Positions 34,101-45,359 of a stretch of DNA of 64,000 bases are shown piece after piece. The DNA lies in contig JAVLRN010000020.1 of the NCBI GenBank assembly GCA_032821775.1, positions 62,001-126,000 on the forward strand. The letters are read 5' to 3'. This DNA is from Sanguinoderma infundibulare. Its lineage: Eukaryota > Basidiomycota > Agaricomycetes > Polyporales > Polyporaceae. The translations under genes and the position numbers were made by a program. How positions within the stretch are numbered: position 1 is the stretch's first letter; every line of letters begins with the position of its first letter. The notes beneath the pieces were generated by a model. The model did no database searches. It had not been told where the DNA came from and worked only from the letters and a program-made list of their open reading frames with translations.

Positions 34101-35219
34101 TTTCTTTGCTGCAGATTGCATCTCAGACCGCGGTCTGTCTTCGCGACGCGCATCATGGACTACGCTATGGGTCTTGCGCCGATCCAGGCTGGCATGCTGC
34201 ACGCGGTCAGCGCGACAAATAGATAACTTTAGTCAACAGCCAGCCGGTGTTGACTGGCGGTGGGGGATTCAAGATCACGTCACCGCTCAGGAGCGCGACC
34301 CAGTTCACCTCTGAGCGCACGGAGGGGAACGGTGACGCGCTTCATACCACGCGAACTGCCAGATGAAAGGCCGACTCCTGACACAGTTCATGAGCAGTCA
34401 AAGGAGAGTCTCTATGTGATTCTGTCTCCTCCTTCTTGCTGTAGAACACGCGACGAGACCGGGTCTTCCGAACCCAAGAGCCGAGTGAGGACACGCGACG
34501 TTATCGCAGTGTCCGCGCTCTCCTTGCAATGTCCACCTATCCCGGAATTCCCAGCGAAGATGGCCCCTTGTGCCACCGCGCGGGCACTCGATGCGCACAT
34601 TCCGCCCGTTCGGAACTGGACGAGAGCTACGTACCTTTGTCAAGCCCGGAAGGTCGACGAGGGTCAAGTCGAGCACGTTGGGGCTGTATATACGGAGGTG
34701 AATGGGGAGCTTGCTGATGCCCTTGTTCTGACCAGCGACGCGGAAGGTCTCCTGCTCGATCTCGCGACGAATCTCGTTGAAGTCGGTATAGCGCTTGTCG
34801 ATGTGGAGGAACTGGCCCCATTCTGTGTAGTCGGTTGGCGGGTCGGGGACGGGTGTATGGATGAGCTGAAGAACGAGCGGTCTGCGGGTAACGATGCCCT
34901 GGCCACGGGGGAGGAAGTCGCGTCCGACGATACTGGATAGGGTTCGTTCATATGCAGAGGAGGGAGTGATAGAATGGGAACGCACGTTTCGAGAACGCTG
35001 GACTTTCCCGCTGACTGGCTGCCAACCTACTCGACTCCTCAGCATCCCATGCATTGGCGAAATGACCAACCCGAACGTACCACGGCCAGCTGGGGCATGT
35101 CCAGCTCTCCGCCTAGATGCACGTGAGTTGGAGCACGAACGCGATAGAAGTGAGAACATACCGAGGTTGGCAAACGTGTCCTGGAGTTTGTTGACGAGCT
35201 TGATGAGGTCTGCGTCCAT
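31123..35219 (-). CDS. DNM1: DNM1 dynamin-related GTPase (organelle fission)
   Basis: Exons: 35162-35219, 35081-35112, 34986-35026, 34635-34932, 33598-33677, 33074-33542, 32654-33016, 32388-32600, 31776-32330, 31123-31446; 810 aa, frame closed. G1 loop GSQSAGKSS (exon 3), [12 protein letters not shown]3 DLPG, G4 TKLD and the stalk motif [10 protein letters not shown] are all present, followed by a long Ser/Thr/Pro-rich insert B with [10 protein letters not shown] and a C-terminal GED ([24 protein letters not shown]). The insert and FLNYFFG motif point to Dnm1/DRP1 and away from Vps1. Dnm1 assembles on mitochondria and peroxisomes to divide them. Intron 4 (33678-34634) is 957 nt, far beyond the others. 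Confidence 0.93.
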
Positions 35220-35504
35220 GGCGGGCAGAGCAGTGGCGGGTCGTGGTGGTCGTGAAGGAGGTCGTGCTCGCTGAGGCCGCAGAGGACGACCAACACTTTG
35301 TGCTTTACCGCACGGCGCCAAAAACGCGTCGTCACGGCCAACAACCGACGCCCAGTCCGACCCACGCGACAGCATCCGGCGCCTGCTATGCCCTGGCTGT
35401 CCTCTGCCGGCAAGACACTCCTTTTCGGCTGCACTCTTCTTTCTGCTTCCGACTTGCTCTGACTGCCCTCTGGCCACGTCGCTGCCGGCTGGCCACAACT
35501 GGAC
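35220..35504. promoter_or_regulatory. Divergent promoter region shared by DNM1 and the dipeptidyl peptidase gene
   Basis: The two start codons (35219 minus, 35505 plus) face away from each other across 285 bases, so both core promoters must lie here. No clear TATA box was seen. Confidence 0.6.
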
Positions 35505-38500
35505 ATGCCGGCCACTTACGAGCCTCTCGGCCAGGATGCTCCGGACGACTTGGATGCGTCTGGACATGCTCTGAGCTCTCCTAAACCCGAGACCTACTAC
35601 GGCGACGGCCCCTTCGACCCCCCCAGCTCCGACGACGAATCCGATGTGCTGCTCGAGAAGGGTGGTCCGCATGACGCCCGCATCGTCCAGGAGGAGTCGG
35701 GACATCTCCCCGGTAGTCGCAAAGTACGCTCACCAGCTTTCATAGTCTATGTACGAGACCCGACGCAGTGCTCGTTTGCAGAAACGACCAGCCTCGTTGA
35801 AATTCTTCATATGTGGCCTTGTATCTCTCGTTGCCCTCGCCGTCGTCATCGGCATATTCGCCGCAAGCTCCTACACCGGCACTCCCTTCCGCATACAGGG
35901 CGTTCAGCACCTTACAATGGACCACGTATTCAACGGCACCTTCTCTGCATATACCAAGGACATCCACTGGGTCCCCGAAGGTGAGCACTCTTCACTCCCC
36001 CTCTCTTGTCCTGCTCGCTGCGCGTGAGCGTACTTCGGGTGCGCAGTCTCCGGACGTTTCCCAAACACTCGACGCGCGTGCGAAAGACTATATGGATTGC
36101 AACGTGGAATATGCATAAATTCTCTCAGATTGATCCGTGACCATCCGGATTGCGCTTGGGGATACTTAGCCACTGGCGGTGCTCAATTTCTCTCCACGCT
36201 CGGTATTAGACATTGGGAGGCAATTGATGCGAAGCGACCTCTGTCCTATCGCCCGTTTTTAGTACGAGCTTTGTGGTCCTGCCCAAGGCCAGACGGCAGG
36301 CCTCCAAATAAGGTGGACATGGCGCCTCACGCAGTGAAAGATATCATCACTTTCCAGTATGTCAGAAACGACATACCTACGTCTGTGCCAGTACATACAA
36401 CACCGGTCCGTATGGGCATTTCCCTGTATGGCGAGGAATCTGCCTGTGCCCGCGTCTACCCTCGAGACTCGTCTTACCCAGATCACCGAATACTTATATC
36501 GTTTGTCCAGCTGGAGATGGCGTATTCGCAGTTCACGAGGGTTCCGCTATATCTCTTCATGACCTCAAGACTAACACGACCAGGGACTTGGTCTCTTTGG
36601 TCGACATTCGCGATGTAAGCATTTTCTTGACCGCACCCCGGCGTCGAAATCATATCGGTCTTGTAGGAACGCGGATCGCCGCTCACTTGGTCAGAGTGGA
36701 AGCTCTCCAAGGACATGAAATACCTTCTCGTCAAAGCCAACCGGAAAAAGGTGCGTTTTGTGTTCGTGTCCTTCGTCCTGCTCGTCCTGAGTTCGCGGAA
36801 ACTCCGCACGGCAGCAATGGCGGCATTCCAGTTTCGGCAACTACTACGTTCATGAGCTTGCAACCAAGCAAACGCGTCCGCTCATCCCACCCTCAGACCC
36901 GCCCGTGACTGCGTATGCCACATGGTCACCGGTCGGCGAGTCCATCGCCTTTGTTGCTTCCAACGACCTCTACGTCGTCCCCACTCCTTTGTACGCCCCC
37001 TCTCCCAACTCGAACCCGCCTCCTCCGTCCGACACACTGACCCTGACCCAACCCGAGCAGCGAAACGCCCGTTCGTGTTACCACTTCCGGCAACGCATCC
37101 CTCTTCCATGGCGTTCCGGACTGGGTGTACGAAGAAGAAGTTTTCTACACCGACTACACCCTCTGGTGGTCTCCCGACGCGGGGAAGCTCGCTTACCTCC
37201 GGTTCGACGAGACGGCTGTGGACGAGTACAGCTTTCCGATCTACAACCCCTCGGAAGACGCACATGCTGTCGTGCCGTACCCCGAGAGTGTGGTGATGAA
37301 GTACCCGAAGCCCGGTTACAGCAACCCTCTGGTGTCCGTGCACGTCTTCGACTTCTCCGCGTACCTCGACAGCGTGATGGCGCACGCGCACGAGAACGTG
37401 GACAAGACCGCGCTGGCCCAGGCGGCAACGGTCGAGCTCGACTGGCACGGGCGGATATCGAGGCAGAACAGCGTCATTGTGGAGGTGGCGTGGGTGTGCA
37501 ACATCGGGCTGCTTGTGAAGGAGGTTACGCGCTCCGCCGAGGACGGGCATGTCATCTACTTTGACTTGTTGGTGCCGTCTCAGGGGCGCGTTGGGTCGCC
37601 CGTGAGGAAGCTTGGGAGGGAGGGCGAGGAGGGCGACGAAGGGTGGATCGAGCCGGTACGCTGTTCCTGCGCTGATCTACATTCTGCAGGGCCGTCAAGT
37701 CTCATTCCCCGGATATCCTTTTAGATGCAGGCGATCTATCCCATCGAAGACACACTAACTGCGGACGGCATGCCAGCGTATTTGGACATCGTCCCCACTC
37801 CAGAAGGATACAGCCACATTGCGCTCTTCAGCCCCGCCAAGTCGAGCACGCCCCAGTTCTTGACCTACGGCGAATGGGAGGTCACGAGCGAGATCCTTGC
37901 CGTCGACGCCAGCCGGAGGCTCGTGTACGTCCCCCCGGCCCTTTGGCTTGTAAACTGGTGCAATTCTGACGTGTATTGCTGGCAGGTACTTCCAAGCAGC
38001 GAAACCGTCTTCGACGCAGCGCCACATCTACTCGGTGCCGCTTCCGGACGTGAAGAATGCCGAGTCCGTCGAGCCGACGGCTCTGACGGACGTCTCGAGC
38101 CCTGGGTTCTACGACGCCAACTTCTCACCCAAAGGCGCATTCTACCTGCTCAGCTACCGCGGACCGCACCCGCCATGGCAGCGCGTCATCCAGGCCGGCA
38201 ACGATTGTGCGTTCTCCGACCTCGATCGTTCTTGCAAGTTCTGACAAGTACAAAACAGCGTTTGAGTACGTCGTGAGCCAGAACCCCCACCTGAACACGA
38301 CGCTCGCGACGTACGACCTCCCGCTCGTCACGCACTCGACGCTCGACTCGGACGGGTACGCGCTTAACGTGCTCGAGATGCGGCCGCCGAGGATGGACGA
38401 CTCGGGGCGAACGAAGTACCCGGTGCTGTTCCGCGTGTACGGCGGGCCGCGCTCGCAGCTGGTGAACGTGCGGTTCCAGCACGACTGGCACGACTACGTC

Positions 38501-39252
38501 GTGTCCGAGCTGCAGTACATCGTCGTCATCGTCGACGGGCGCGGGACGGGCTACAAGGGGCGGGCGTTGAGGAATCCGGTCAAGAACAATCTGGGACGGT
38601 GGGAGACGCGCGACCAGATCAACGCTGCGAAGGCGTGGGCGGCGAAGGAGTATGTGGACCCGAAGAGGATCGGGATTTGGGGCTGGAGTTATGGGGGGTT
38701 CATGAGCGCGAAGGTGATCGAGGCGGATGCGGGCGTGCATTCGTTGGCGGTCGCGGTCGCGGTGCGTCGTTCATCTGTCGGGTCGTCTGGTTGATGTGCT
38801 GACTTGGGTGGTCGGAAGCCGGTCACGAGCTGGAGGCTATACGGTCAGTCTCTTGTCCACGCAGAAAACGTTGTGTGCCGCTGTTTCCTGACGCTGACGG
38901 ATGGCGGTCTTTGCTTTTGCGCACAGACTCGATCTACACGGAGCGGTACTTGAACCTGCCCGCGGCGAACCCGTCGGGGTACGTGACGGCGTCGATCTCG
39001 AACGTGAGCGGCTTCCACCGCGCCGAGTTTCTGCTCATGCACGGCTCGGGGGACGACAACGTGCACTACGCCAACTCGGCGCACCTGCTAGACATGTTCA
39101 CGGCGGAGAAGGTGCGCGGGTTCCGGTTCCGGATGTTCACCGACAGCGACCACGGCGTCGCCCGGCGGGGGGCGAACCGCGAGCTGTACGAGTCCATGAC
39201 CGCGTTCTTGCTCGAGAAGTGGGGCAAGGGCGGGAAGAAGCGGGCGTGGTGA
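35505..39252 (+). CDS. Dipeptidyl aminopeptidase (DPP4/DAP2-type, S9B family)
   Basis: Exons: 35505-35723, 35782-35980, 36511-36614, 36667-36750, 36815-36990, 37061-37655, 37725-37924, 37986-38206, 38259-38761, 38819-38843, 38927-39252; 883 aa, frame closed. An acidic cytosolic tail is followed by one membrane segment ([19 protein letters not shown]), so it is a type II membrane protein, vacuolar (DAP2-like) or secretory. The beta-propeller ([28 protein letters not shown]) precedes an alpha/beta-hydrolase domain with nucleophile GWSYGG, acid GSGDDNVH and His in DSDHGV. It removes X-Pro/X-Ala dipeptides from N-termini. Intron 2 is 530 nt, much longer than the rest. Confidence 0.92.
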
Positions 39253-39619
39253 TGATGACCGCGGGCGTGCGGTGTGTGCGGTGTGGGGATATCTAGGACG
39301 GTCGGCCCCGGGATGCTGCTGGGTGCTATAATCATGCGCTGTAATATATTGGGCAAGCTGACTGCCAAGAATTAGATTGGTATGACAGGACTTTCGACCG
39401 TCGTGATCGTGCTGTTGCTGGGGTACCAGGCGCTATATGGTATGTACGTTATCTTGGACCGCCAATCAATGCGTGAAGGGAAAGGCATCGGAGACGATCC
39501 GGTGCGTCTAACTTCGTGATCCACCGGCCGAACGTGCTGCAAGGCTAATAACCCTTCGCAAGGCGCTCATTCATACAAACCGCCGTCATCACGCCGCAAG
39601 CACACCTCGCGCGTGCGCG

Positions 39620-40445
39620 TCCGATGCGGTTAGTTCGCGGCATACCTGTTCGCGCCGCCGCCGCCGCCGCCATTGGCGTTGTTCGCGTCATTGCCGGCCT
39701 GCCCGAGCGGGGATGTAGCCCTGCTTCAAGTTGCGCATGTTCTGCATCTAAGTGTTCGTAATGACAGTGGTAGCCCCATTGTTGACGTAGCGCTTGAGGA
39801 CACGGCGTTCCTTCCTAGCCCGGTAGGAGCAATGTCTAATTAGCCGCAATCGAAGCGGTGAATCGAACTGAATACTACTACTAACCGCCTTGAGCAGGAT
39901 AGCGAGTTGCGCACCCCGGGTCCTGGCGGCGGAAATCATGGCGCCAGTCGAGCTGGGTTGGACTTCACGAGGTTGTGGATGGTGGTTTGGCCATCCGGGC
40001 TTTTTTTAGTATCTATCGTGGTGAGTGATTTTTTGAATACGTACCTGAACAGCGAGGAAGTCGGGGTAAGGTGTTTGCGTGGCCGAGCGGATGTTGTACC
40101 GCCCGCGGCGCGGCGCTGAATGGGCGGCGGAATGGGCGGTGGGGCGGGAGGTTCTGCCTGGCCTTGGGCGGCGGCGGCGGCCTGAGCCGCCGCGCCAGCT
40201 TGCGCGTGCGCGTCAGCCTGAGCAGCTGCAGCCTGTGCTTGCGCATCAGCCTCGGCGGCGTTGAGCTGTTCGGCCTGTTCAGCGGGGGTCGCCTGCAAGG
40301 CCGCGAGAGTAGTGGCTTGACCATCCTCTGTGTCCGTGTTCCCAGCGGCAGCGGTGGGCATCCCGAGAAGGTGTGCCGTACATATGCCTTCCCTTTTATT
40401 TCCCTTTTGACCCCATTATCACTCAAGGTTGCCATAGTCGTGTCG
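39620..40445 (-). pseudogene. Ala/Gln-rich hypothetical protein gene, apparently frameshifted
   Basis: The minus frame 40361-39936 begins MPTAAAGNTDTEDG, has an Ala/Gln repeat (AQAQAAAAQADAHAQAG), a proline patch and IHNLVKSNPARLAP, then stops at a TGA. Shifting frame by one base, the sequence goes straight on as ISAARTRGAQLAILLKA, then RARKERRVLKRYVNNGATTVI, and later, after a TAG, QNMRNLKQGYIP and a Gly run ending ANRYAAN. This reads as one protein with a 1-nt deletion and at least one stop. I do not recognise the family. An upstream ATG near 40443 is possible. Confidence 0.4.
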
Positions 40446-40651
40446 TCTAATGGAAGCATGACCTTGCTTCCGCGCTGGCATCGCGGAATAAAGCCCGAGA
40501 CGATGATAACGTGAGCCCAATTGACACACGCATGCCCGAGTCCTCCATTTAACCATGTTCTTTCTCTGTTCGTACGCCTCTAGGTTAAAGTTTGACTCGA
40601 AGACGATGCCAAAGCGTCACACGAGTCTCCCACGCCAAGGAGCAAGGAGCA

Positions 40652-40658
40652 TATAAAT
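40652..40658 (+). promoter_or_regulatory. TATA box of the P450 gene
   Basis: TATAAAT, about 60 nt upstream of the ATG at 40712. Confidence 0.55.
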
Positions 40659-40711
40659 GGTCCCGCTTGACCCAGACACCGCTCTTCCTCGCCTAGCGAC
40701 GACTGGCAAAA

Positions 40712-42873
40712 ATGGGGGACCTCAACACCATCATACTCACTGGCGTGGCCATAGCCATCGCGATCTACGCCGTGCGGTGGTACAATAATCCTGTGAGTAA
40801 ATCACGCCTTTGTTACCACTACATGTTCATATTTGCTGGCTTATGACTGTCGAGCATAGCTACATTCCATCCCCACCGTTGGCGGTTCCTCCCTTCCCGG
40901 ATTGTCTTATCTCACCGCGTGGCGCACTCTGCGCAACGGCAGGGAGGTACTCGAGGAGGGCTACAGAAAGGTACCCCATCTCTCTCAGCCTATTCTACCT
41001 GTATATTTGCTCATGATACTTTGCGTTATTAGTATCACGGATCTGCGTTCAAGATCGCCTTCCTCGACGAATGGATGGTCATTGTCTCCGGGCGAAACAT
41101 GGTCGAGGAGCTCAGGACACGTCCAGATACAGAGCTATCCATGCCGCTTGGAATTCAAGCAGTGCGTCTCCGGTCCTGACTCAGCATCACCAACTCGGCT
41201 CTGAAGTAGCCCGATGCGATGTGCGGTGCAGAGTCAGCAGTATAGGCACACCCTCGAGCCTGAAGTTATTTCGGACGAGTACCACACGAACATCGTGAAG
41301 GAGAACCTCACACGCATGATTCCAGTCATCCTACCGGACGTCATAGACGAGGTGGTGTTGGCGGTCAGAGACCATATCGTAAACAAGGAGAACGGTATCG
41401 TGAAGTCTTCTACTATAGGCGCGCAGAAAAGACTGACAATTATTAATGTGCGTGTGTGGCAGAATGGTCGAGTGTGCACGTTCTTCCCGCGATGCAGAAG
41501 GTCGTTGCTCGAGCGAGTAACCGAGTCTTCGTCGGACTTCCATTGTGTGCGCCAGTCTCGCGCAATCGAGAACGGCCGACATCGATTGACCAGAATGCTG
41601 CTGTGCTAGGTCGCAATGAGCAGTACCTCGCTCTGGCGATCGGCTACGCTGTGAATGTTGTGCAGATCTCTGTAATTCTTCGTTTTTTCCCCGAGTTTGT
41701 CAAACCGTGAGTAGTTTCCAACTCGGAGCGGATCAACACGTCTCTGATGTGCAAATGTGCAGCGTCGTTGCCCCGTTCTTCAGCAGAGTGAAGCGTGCAA
41801 CAAGCAGTGCTGCATCCCATCTTCTGCCCCTCGTAGAGGAGCGGAAGAAAGCGCTTGCAGAATTGGGCGAGGGATGGAATGACAAACCGGTGGGTAGTGG
41901 TTCATGTGGAATACCAGTATCATCGTTGGCTGACTAACAGAGACCAGAATGATGTCCTGCAGCTCATTCTGGACAGAGCTATGCGAAAAGGAGAATCAGC
42001 CTTTGTCATTGCACAACGCCTTTTGATGCTGAATTTCGCGGCTATCCACACTTCGACGAATGTGAGTGCTTGTTCTGCCCACGTCTTCGACGTCACGGTA
42101 TGTTGTAACATCGCGATTCGCTCCAGAATTTGACCCACGTAATCTATCATCTTGCGGAGAAACCAGAGCTCGTCGAGCAACTGCGGGAGGAGATCCAAGC
42201 GCAGATCGCGGTCGACGGTTGGACGAGCACCGCGATGGGCAACATGTGGAAGCTCGACAGCATCCTACGGGAAACACTGCGCTTCCACGGTATTTCCCTT
42301 GGTACGAAATACAGTCTTGTTCTACCGCAGATATGCTCGTTATTCTGACCGCGTGCACTAGTTGCGATGGCCCGGAAAGCGGTGAAGGACATCACACTCA
42401 ACGACGGCACCCGAATCCCGAAGGGAACCATCGTGTTCGCTGCGACGAATCCGTGGCATCATGACGCCGTCGGCACGCGGCTAGAGCACGCGGATACTTT
42501 CGACGCATTCCGCTTCGCGCGCATGCGAAGTGAGGCCGAGGACGAAGGCCCGAGGCACCAGTTTACGCGCACGTCCCCGGAATACATCCCCTTTGGCCAT
42601 GGTCCTCATGCTTGGTATGTCGCAATTTGCGTCGCCTTTCCCCGGTCATGCAGCTCCGACTCCGGAGTGGTTAACATTGCTGGTTTGGACTCCAGCCCTG
42701 GCAGGTACTTCGCGTCAAACGAACTGAAGGTGATCCTCGCGCACATCATCCTCAACTACGACATGAAGCTCGGCGGGGACGGGTCGCGCCCCCCGAACCT
42801 GTATCGTTGGATTTGGGTTGCGCCTGCGCCGGATGGCCAGGTCCTCTTCAGGAAGCGCAAGACGGCTCTGTGA
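40712..42873 (+). CDS. Cytochrome P450, CYP512-like, 11 exons (paralogue of 16488-18595)
   Basis: Exons: 40712-40792, 40860-40970, 41033-41161, 41232-41394, 41463-41546, 41610-41706, 41763-41889, 41948-42061, 42127-42301, 42362-42614, 42696-42873; 503 aa, frame closed. It has the N-terminal anchor (IILTGVAIAIAIYAV), proline hinge IPTVGGSSLPG, I-helix region FAAIHTSTN, ExxR (LRETLR) and haem loop FGHGPHA|CPGRYFA. Proteins of this type use NADPH-P450 reductase in the ER membrane. Protein similarity to the other copy is clear but well below that of the monooxygenase pair, so the duplication is older. All donors here are GT. Substrate unknown; proximity to an FAD monooxygenase and MFS transporter suggests secondary metabolism or detoxification. 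Confidence 0.9.
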
Positions 42874-43935
42874 GCGGTCGACTGGATTTTGGCAAATACT
42901 GGTGTGTGGGCGTCGAAGGTTAGGACGTGTCTAACCCAATTTGCTGAGCATCAATTTGCGTAAGTCCCTGCAGAATTTATGGGGCCGCGCTTGTAGTGTC
43001 GCCATCATGTATATGTGACTGGTCGATTCAAAACGTACACGGACCGCGATGAGCCCGCTCGTAGTGTACTTTTCTTGGAGTTTCCCGCGAGATGGTTGTG
43101 TGTGCATGATGTGCATTTGACTATACTTTGACTTGTACGTCTGCCCGACGGTCGTAATTGGCAACCTATTGCGGCATAGACTGCGCGAGCAAGGTGCGTC
43201 ATATGTAGAAACTTGACGGGGCAGCGGCTAGCCCGAACGAGACTCAGTCTGGTGCACAGGGTGTCAACAGCTGAGGGAAGACGAGAAGGAAAAAAATGTC
43301 GAAGGGAGCGTACATACAGTGTGTACAAATACAAATAGGCGCTCAACGTATACGGTACTACCTACTGCGTTCGATGAAGTCTATCTACTCTACTTTCAAT
43401 ATCATACTCGCTCGGTGATCCACATCGCCCTTTTTTCTTTGTCTCATCGTACGTTCTCAGGACTACGAGCGCCATTTGATGGCTGCTAACGGGTGGTATC
43501 ACCGAAGGCCCGCCGACGTTCTCGCCGTCAACGACGAAGCGAGGAGGACCATAGTGGATCTCCTCTAGCTAAAGTGATTCATTGAAGGACGTCAGGGATG
43601 GCATAGAGAGCACCAGCCCGACTTTATTGTATTCGCACAATTGCGTTTATGATGGAATCAGACAAAGTAGCTAGGTTCAATTGATATTAGTACCGTTTAG
43701 AATCGCCAACCCAGAATTCAGTGTGTTCATCTTTGTGATGACAAGCACGCTTCGCCTTGGATTTATTGCAAAGACATCCCCAGAATGCAAAGCGTAGTGC
43801 GGAACGCAACTTTGGCATTCGGCCGTTGCCCAAACGCCGCTTACACACAACGTCATGATCCGGCGTTTGTTGATTCACCATCATCGCTTACAGTGCATTC
43901 TTCATTGCTTCATACATGCTCCCTTCGAATACCAG
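42874..43935. other. Intergenic
   Basis: About 1.1 kb without a convincing frame, repeat or RNA gene. Confidence 0.55.
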
Positions 43936-43943
43936 TATATATA
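43936..43943 (+). promoter_or_regulatory. TATA box of the MYND-finger gene
   Basis: TATATATA, 55-62 nt before the ATG at 43998. Confidence 0.5.
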
Positions 43944-43997
43944 CCCACCCAGTGCTGCAGAGCCGGTATCTCAACCCCCTCTTCTATTACTCGTACC

Positions 43998-45086
43998 ATG
44001 ATCTCACCCCAACCACGCGCAATCAGCTTCACCGACGAGATCTTCGTTCCCTGCTGCCAGGGCTGCTCCGACCGCGGCGCGCTCCGCTGGCCCAGTGGGC
44101 GCGAGGTGGATTCAGAGCAGGAGGCAGACGCGTACGGCGAAGAAAGCTCCATCCCCGCGGACACGCCCGAAGTCGAGAACGTCGACTTCTACACCGCGGC
44201 AGCATCGATGGCGTTTCACTCGTTCAGGACGCGCCTCGAGTGCCACTACGACTTTGTCGCTCTCTCTCACCATATCACCAATAACCCCACGGAGATCGTC
44301 CAGGAGAAGGCGATAGCCGGGAACGCGGCGAGCATGCTCGACCTCGCGATGAGGTAGGCTTCCGATCCTCGAGTCCTCCCATCTCCGCAGGAGGACGGAG
44401 AGCTGACCATGCCTTCATCGACGCAGGTACGGATCCGGTTGTGACGCCGAGGAGAACCTGGACAAGTCCATCGAGCTCCTCGAGAAGATCCTCAGCCGTA
44501 CCCCGGGTCTCATTAACCTGACCGAGCAACTCCACCAGCGCGCCCTCTCCGCGACCGCGCTCGCGTACTACAGCAAGTCCCAGGGGAAGAAGATCGCAGG
44601 ATCACAACTCGCGTACCACCACGACCCAGACCTGCTCGAAGCCGCGTCTCGGGCGAATGCCGCGGTCGCCGCCGGGTTGCCCAGCAGAGCTGCGCTGCTC
44701 GTCGCCGAGCACCTCGTCGGCGTGCTGGGGAAGAAGCATCGCGTCAAGCCGCGGACGGACAAGCGGTTCGCGGGGTTCACGGCGCTGTGGTCGGCGTACG
44801 ACGCGCAGAAGAGGCTCGTCACGAAGATCAAGGAGCAGCCCCAGCACTTCAAGTGCGCGGCGGAGGACTGCGAGGTGCGCACGATGGACAAGAGGCGGCT
44901 CAAGAGGTGCAGCGGCAGTTGTCCTCCCGAAACGAAGCCCAGCTACTGCAGCAAAGGATGTCAACGGAGGGTGAGTGCATCGGCGGAATCACATACCACC
45001 TGGCTAACTTGGCGTGATGAACACAGGATTGGCAGTCGCGCCATAAAGCCGAAGGTTGCGTTCCCGCCTCTTCAAACGGCCAGTAA
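43998..45086 (+). CDS. MYND-type zinc finger protein
   Basis: Exons 43998-44353, 44427-44970 and 45027-45086 give 319 aa. The C-terminus is a MYND finger: FKCAAEDCE, RLKRCSG, then a C-x(n)-YCSKGCQRRDW segment and H...C in the last exon. The order C-x-C, C-x-C, C-x3-C, H-x-C is a zinc-binding protein-interaction module. The N-terminal and middle parts are helical (NLDKSIELLEKIL, YDAQKRLVTKIKEQ) without a named domain; similar MYND proteins are numerous in agaricomycetes and mostly uncharacterised. Exons are intact. Confidence 0.85.
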
Positions 45087-45359
45087 GCGGACGGCGCGAG
45101 CACCTATGACACTAAAACGCGTTATAGCATAGAAAGTAGATATAGTACTGTGCAATAAATTCTTCTCCAGTGTAATCCGGAAGCAATTGTAATCTTCTTC
45201 AGCCTGCCCTGCTTCGAGTGGGGACCTACATAGACAGAGGAGTCAATCGCACTGCGAGAAGCAGGATAGGTGGCTGGGCGGATACCCACCTCTGACGGCG
45301 CGCTCTTTCCGGACCACTGTCCACAACGACATGCATGGTGGTCGGGGGAAAGATGAATT

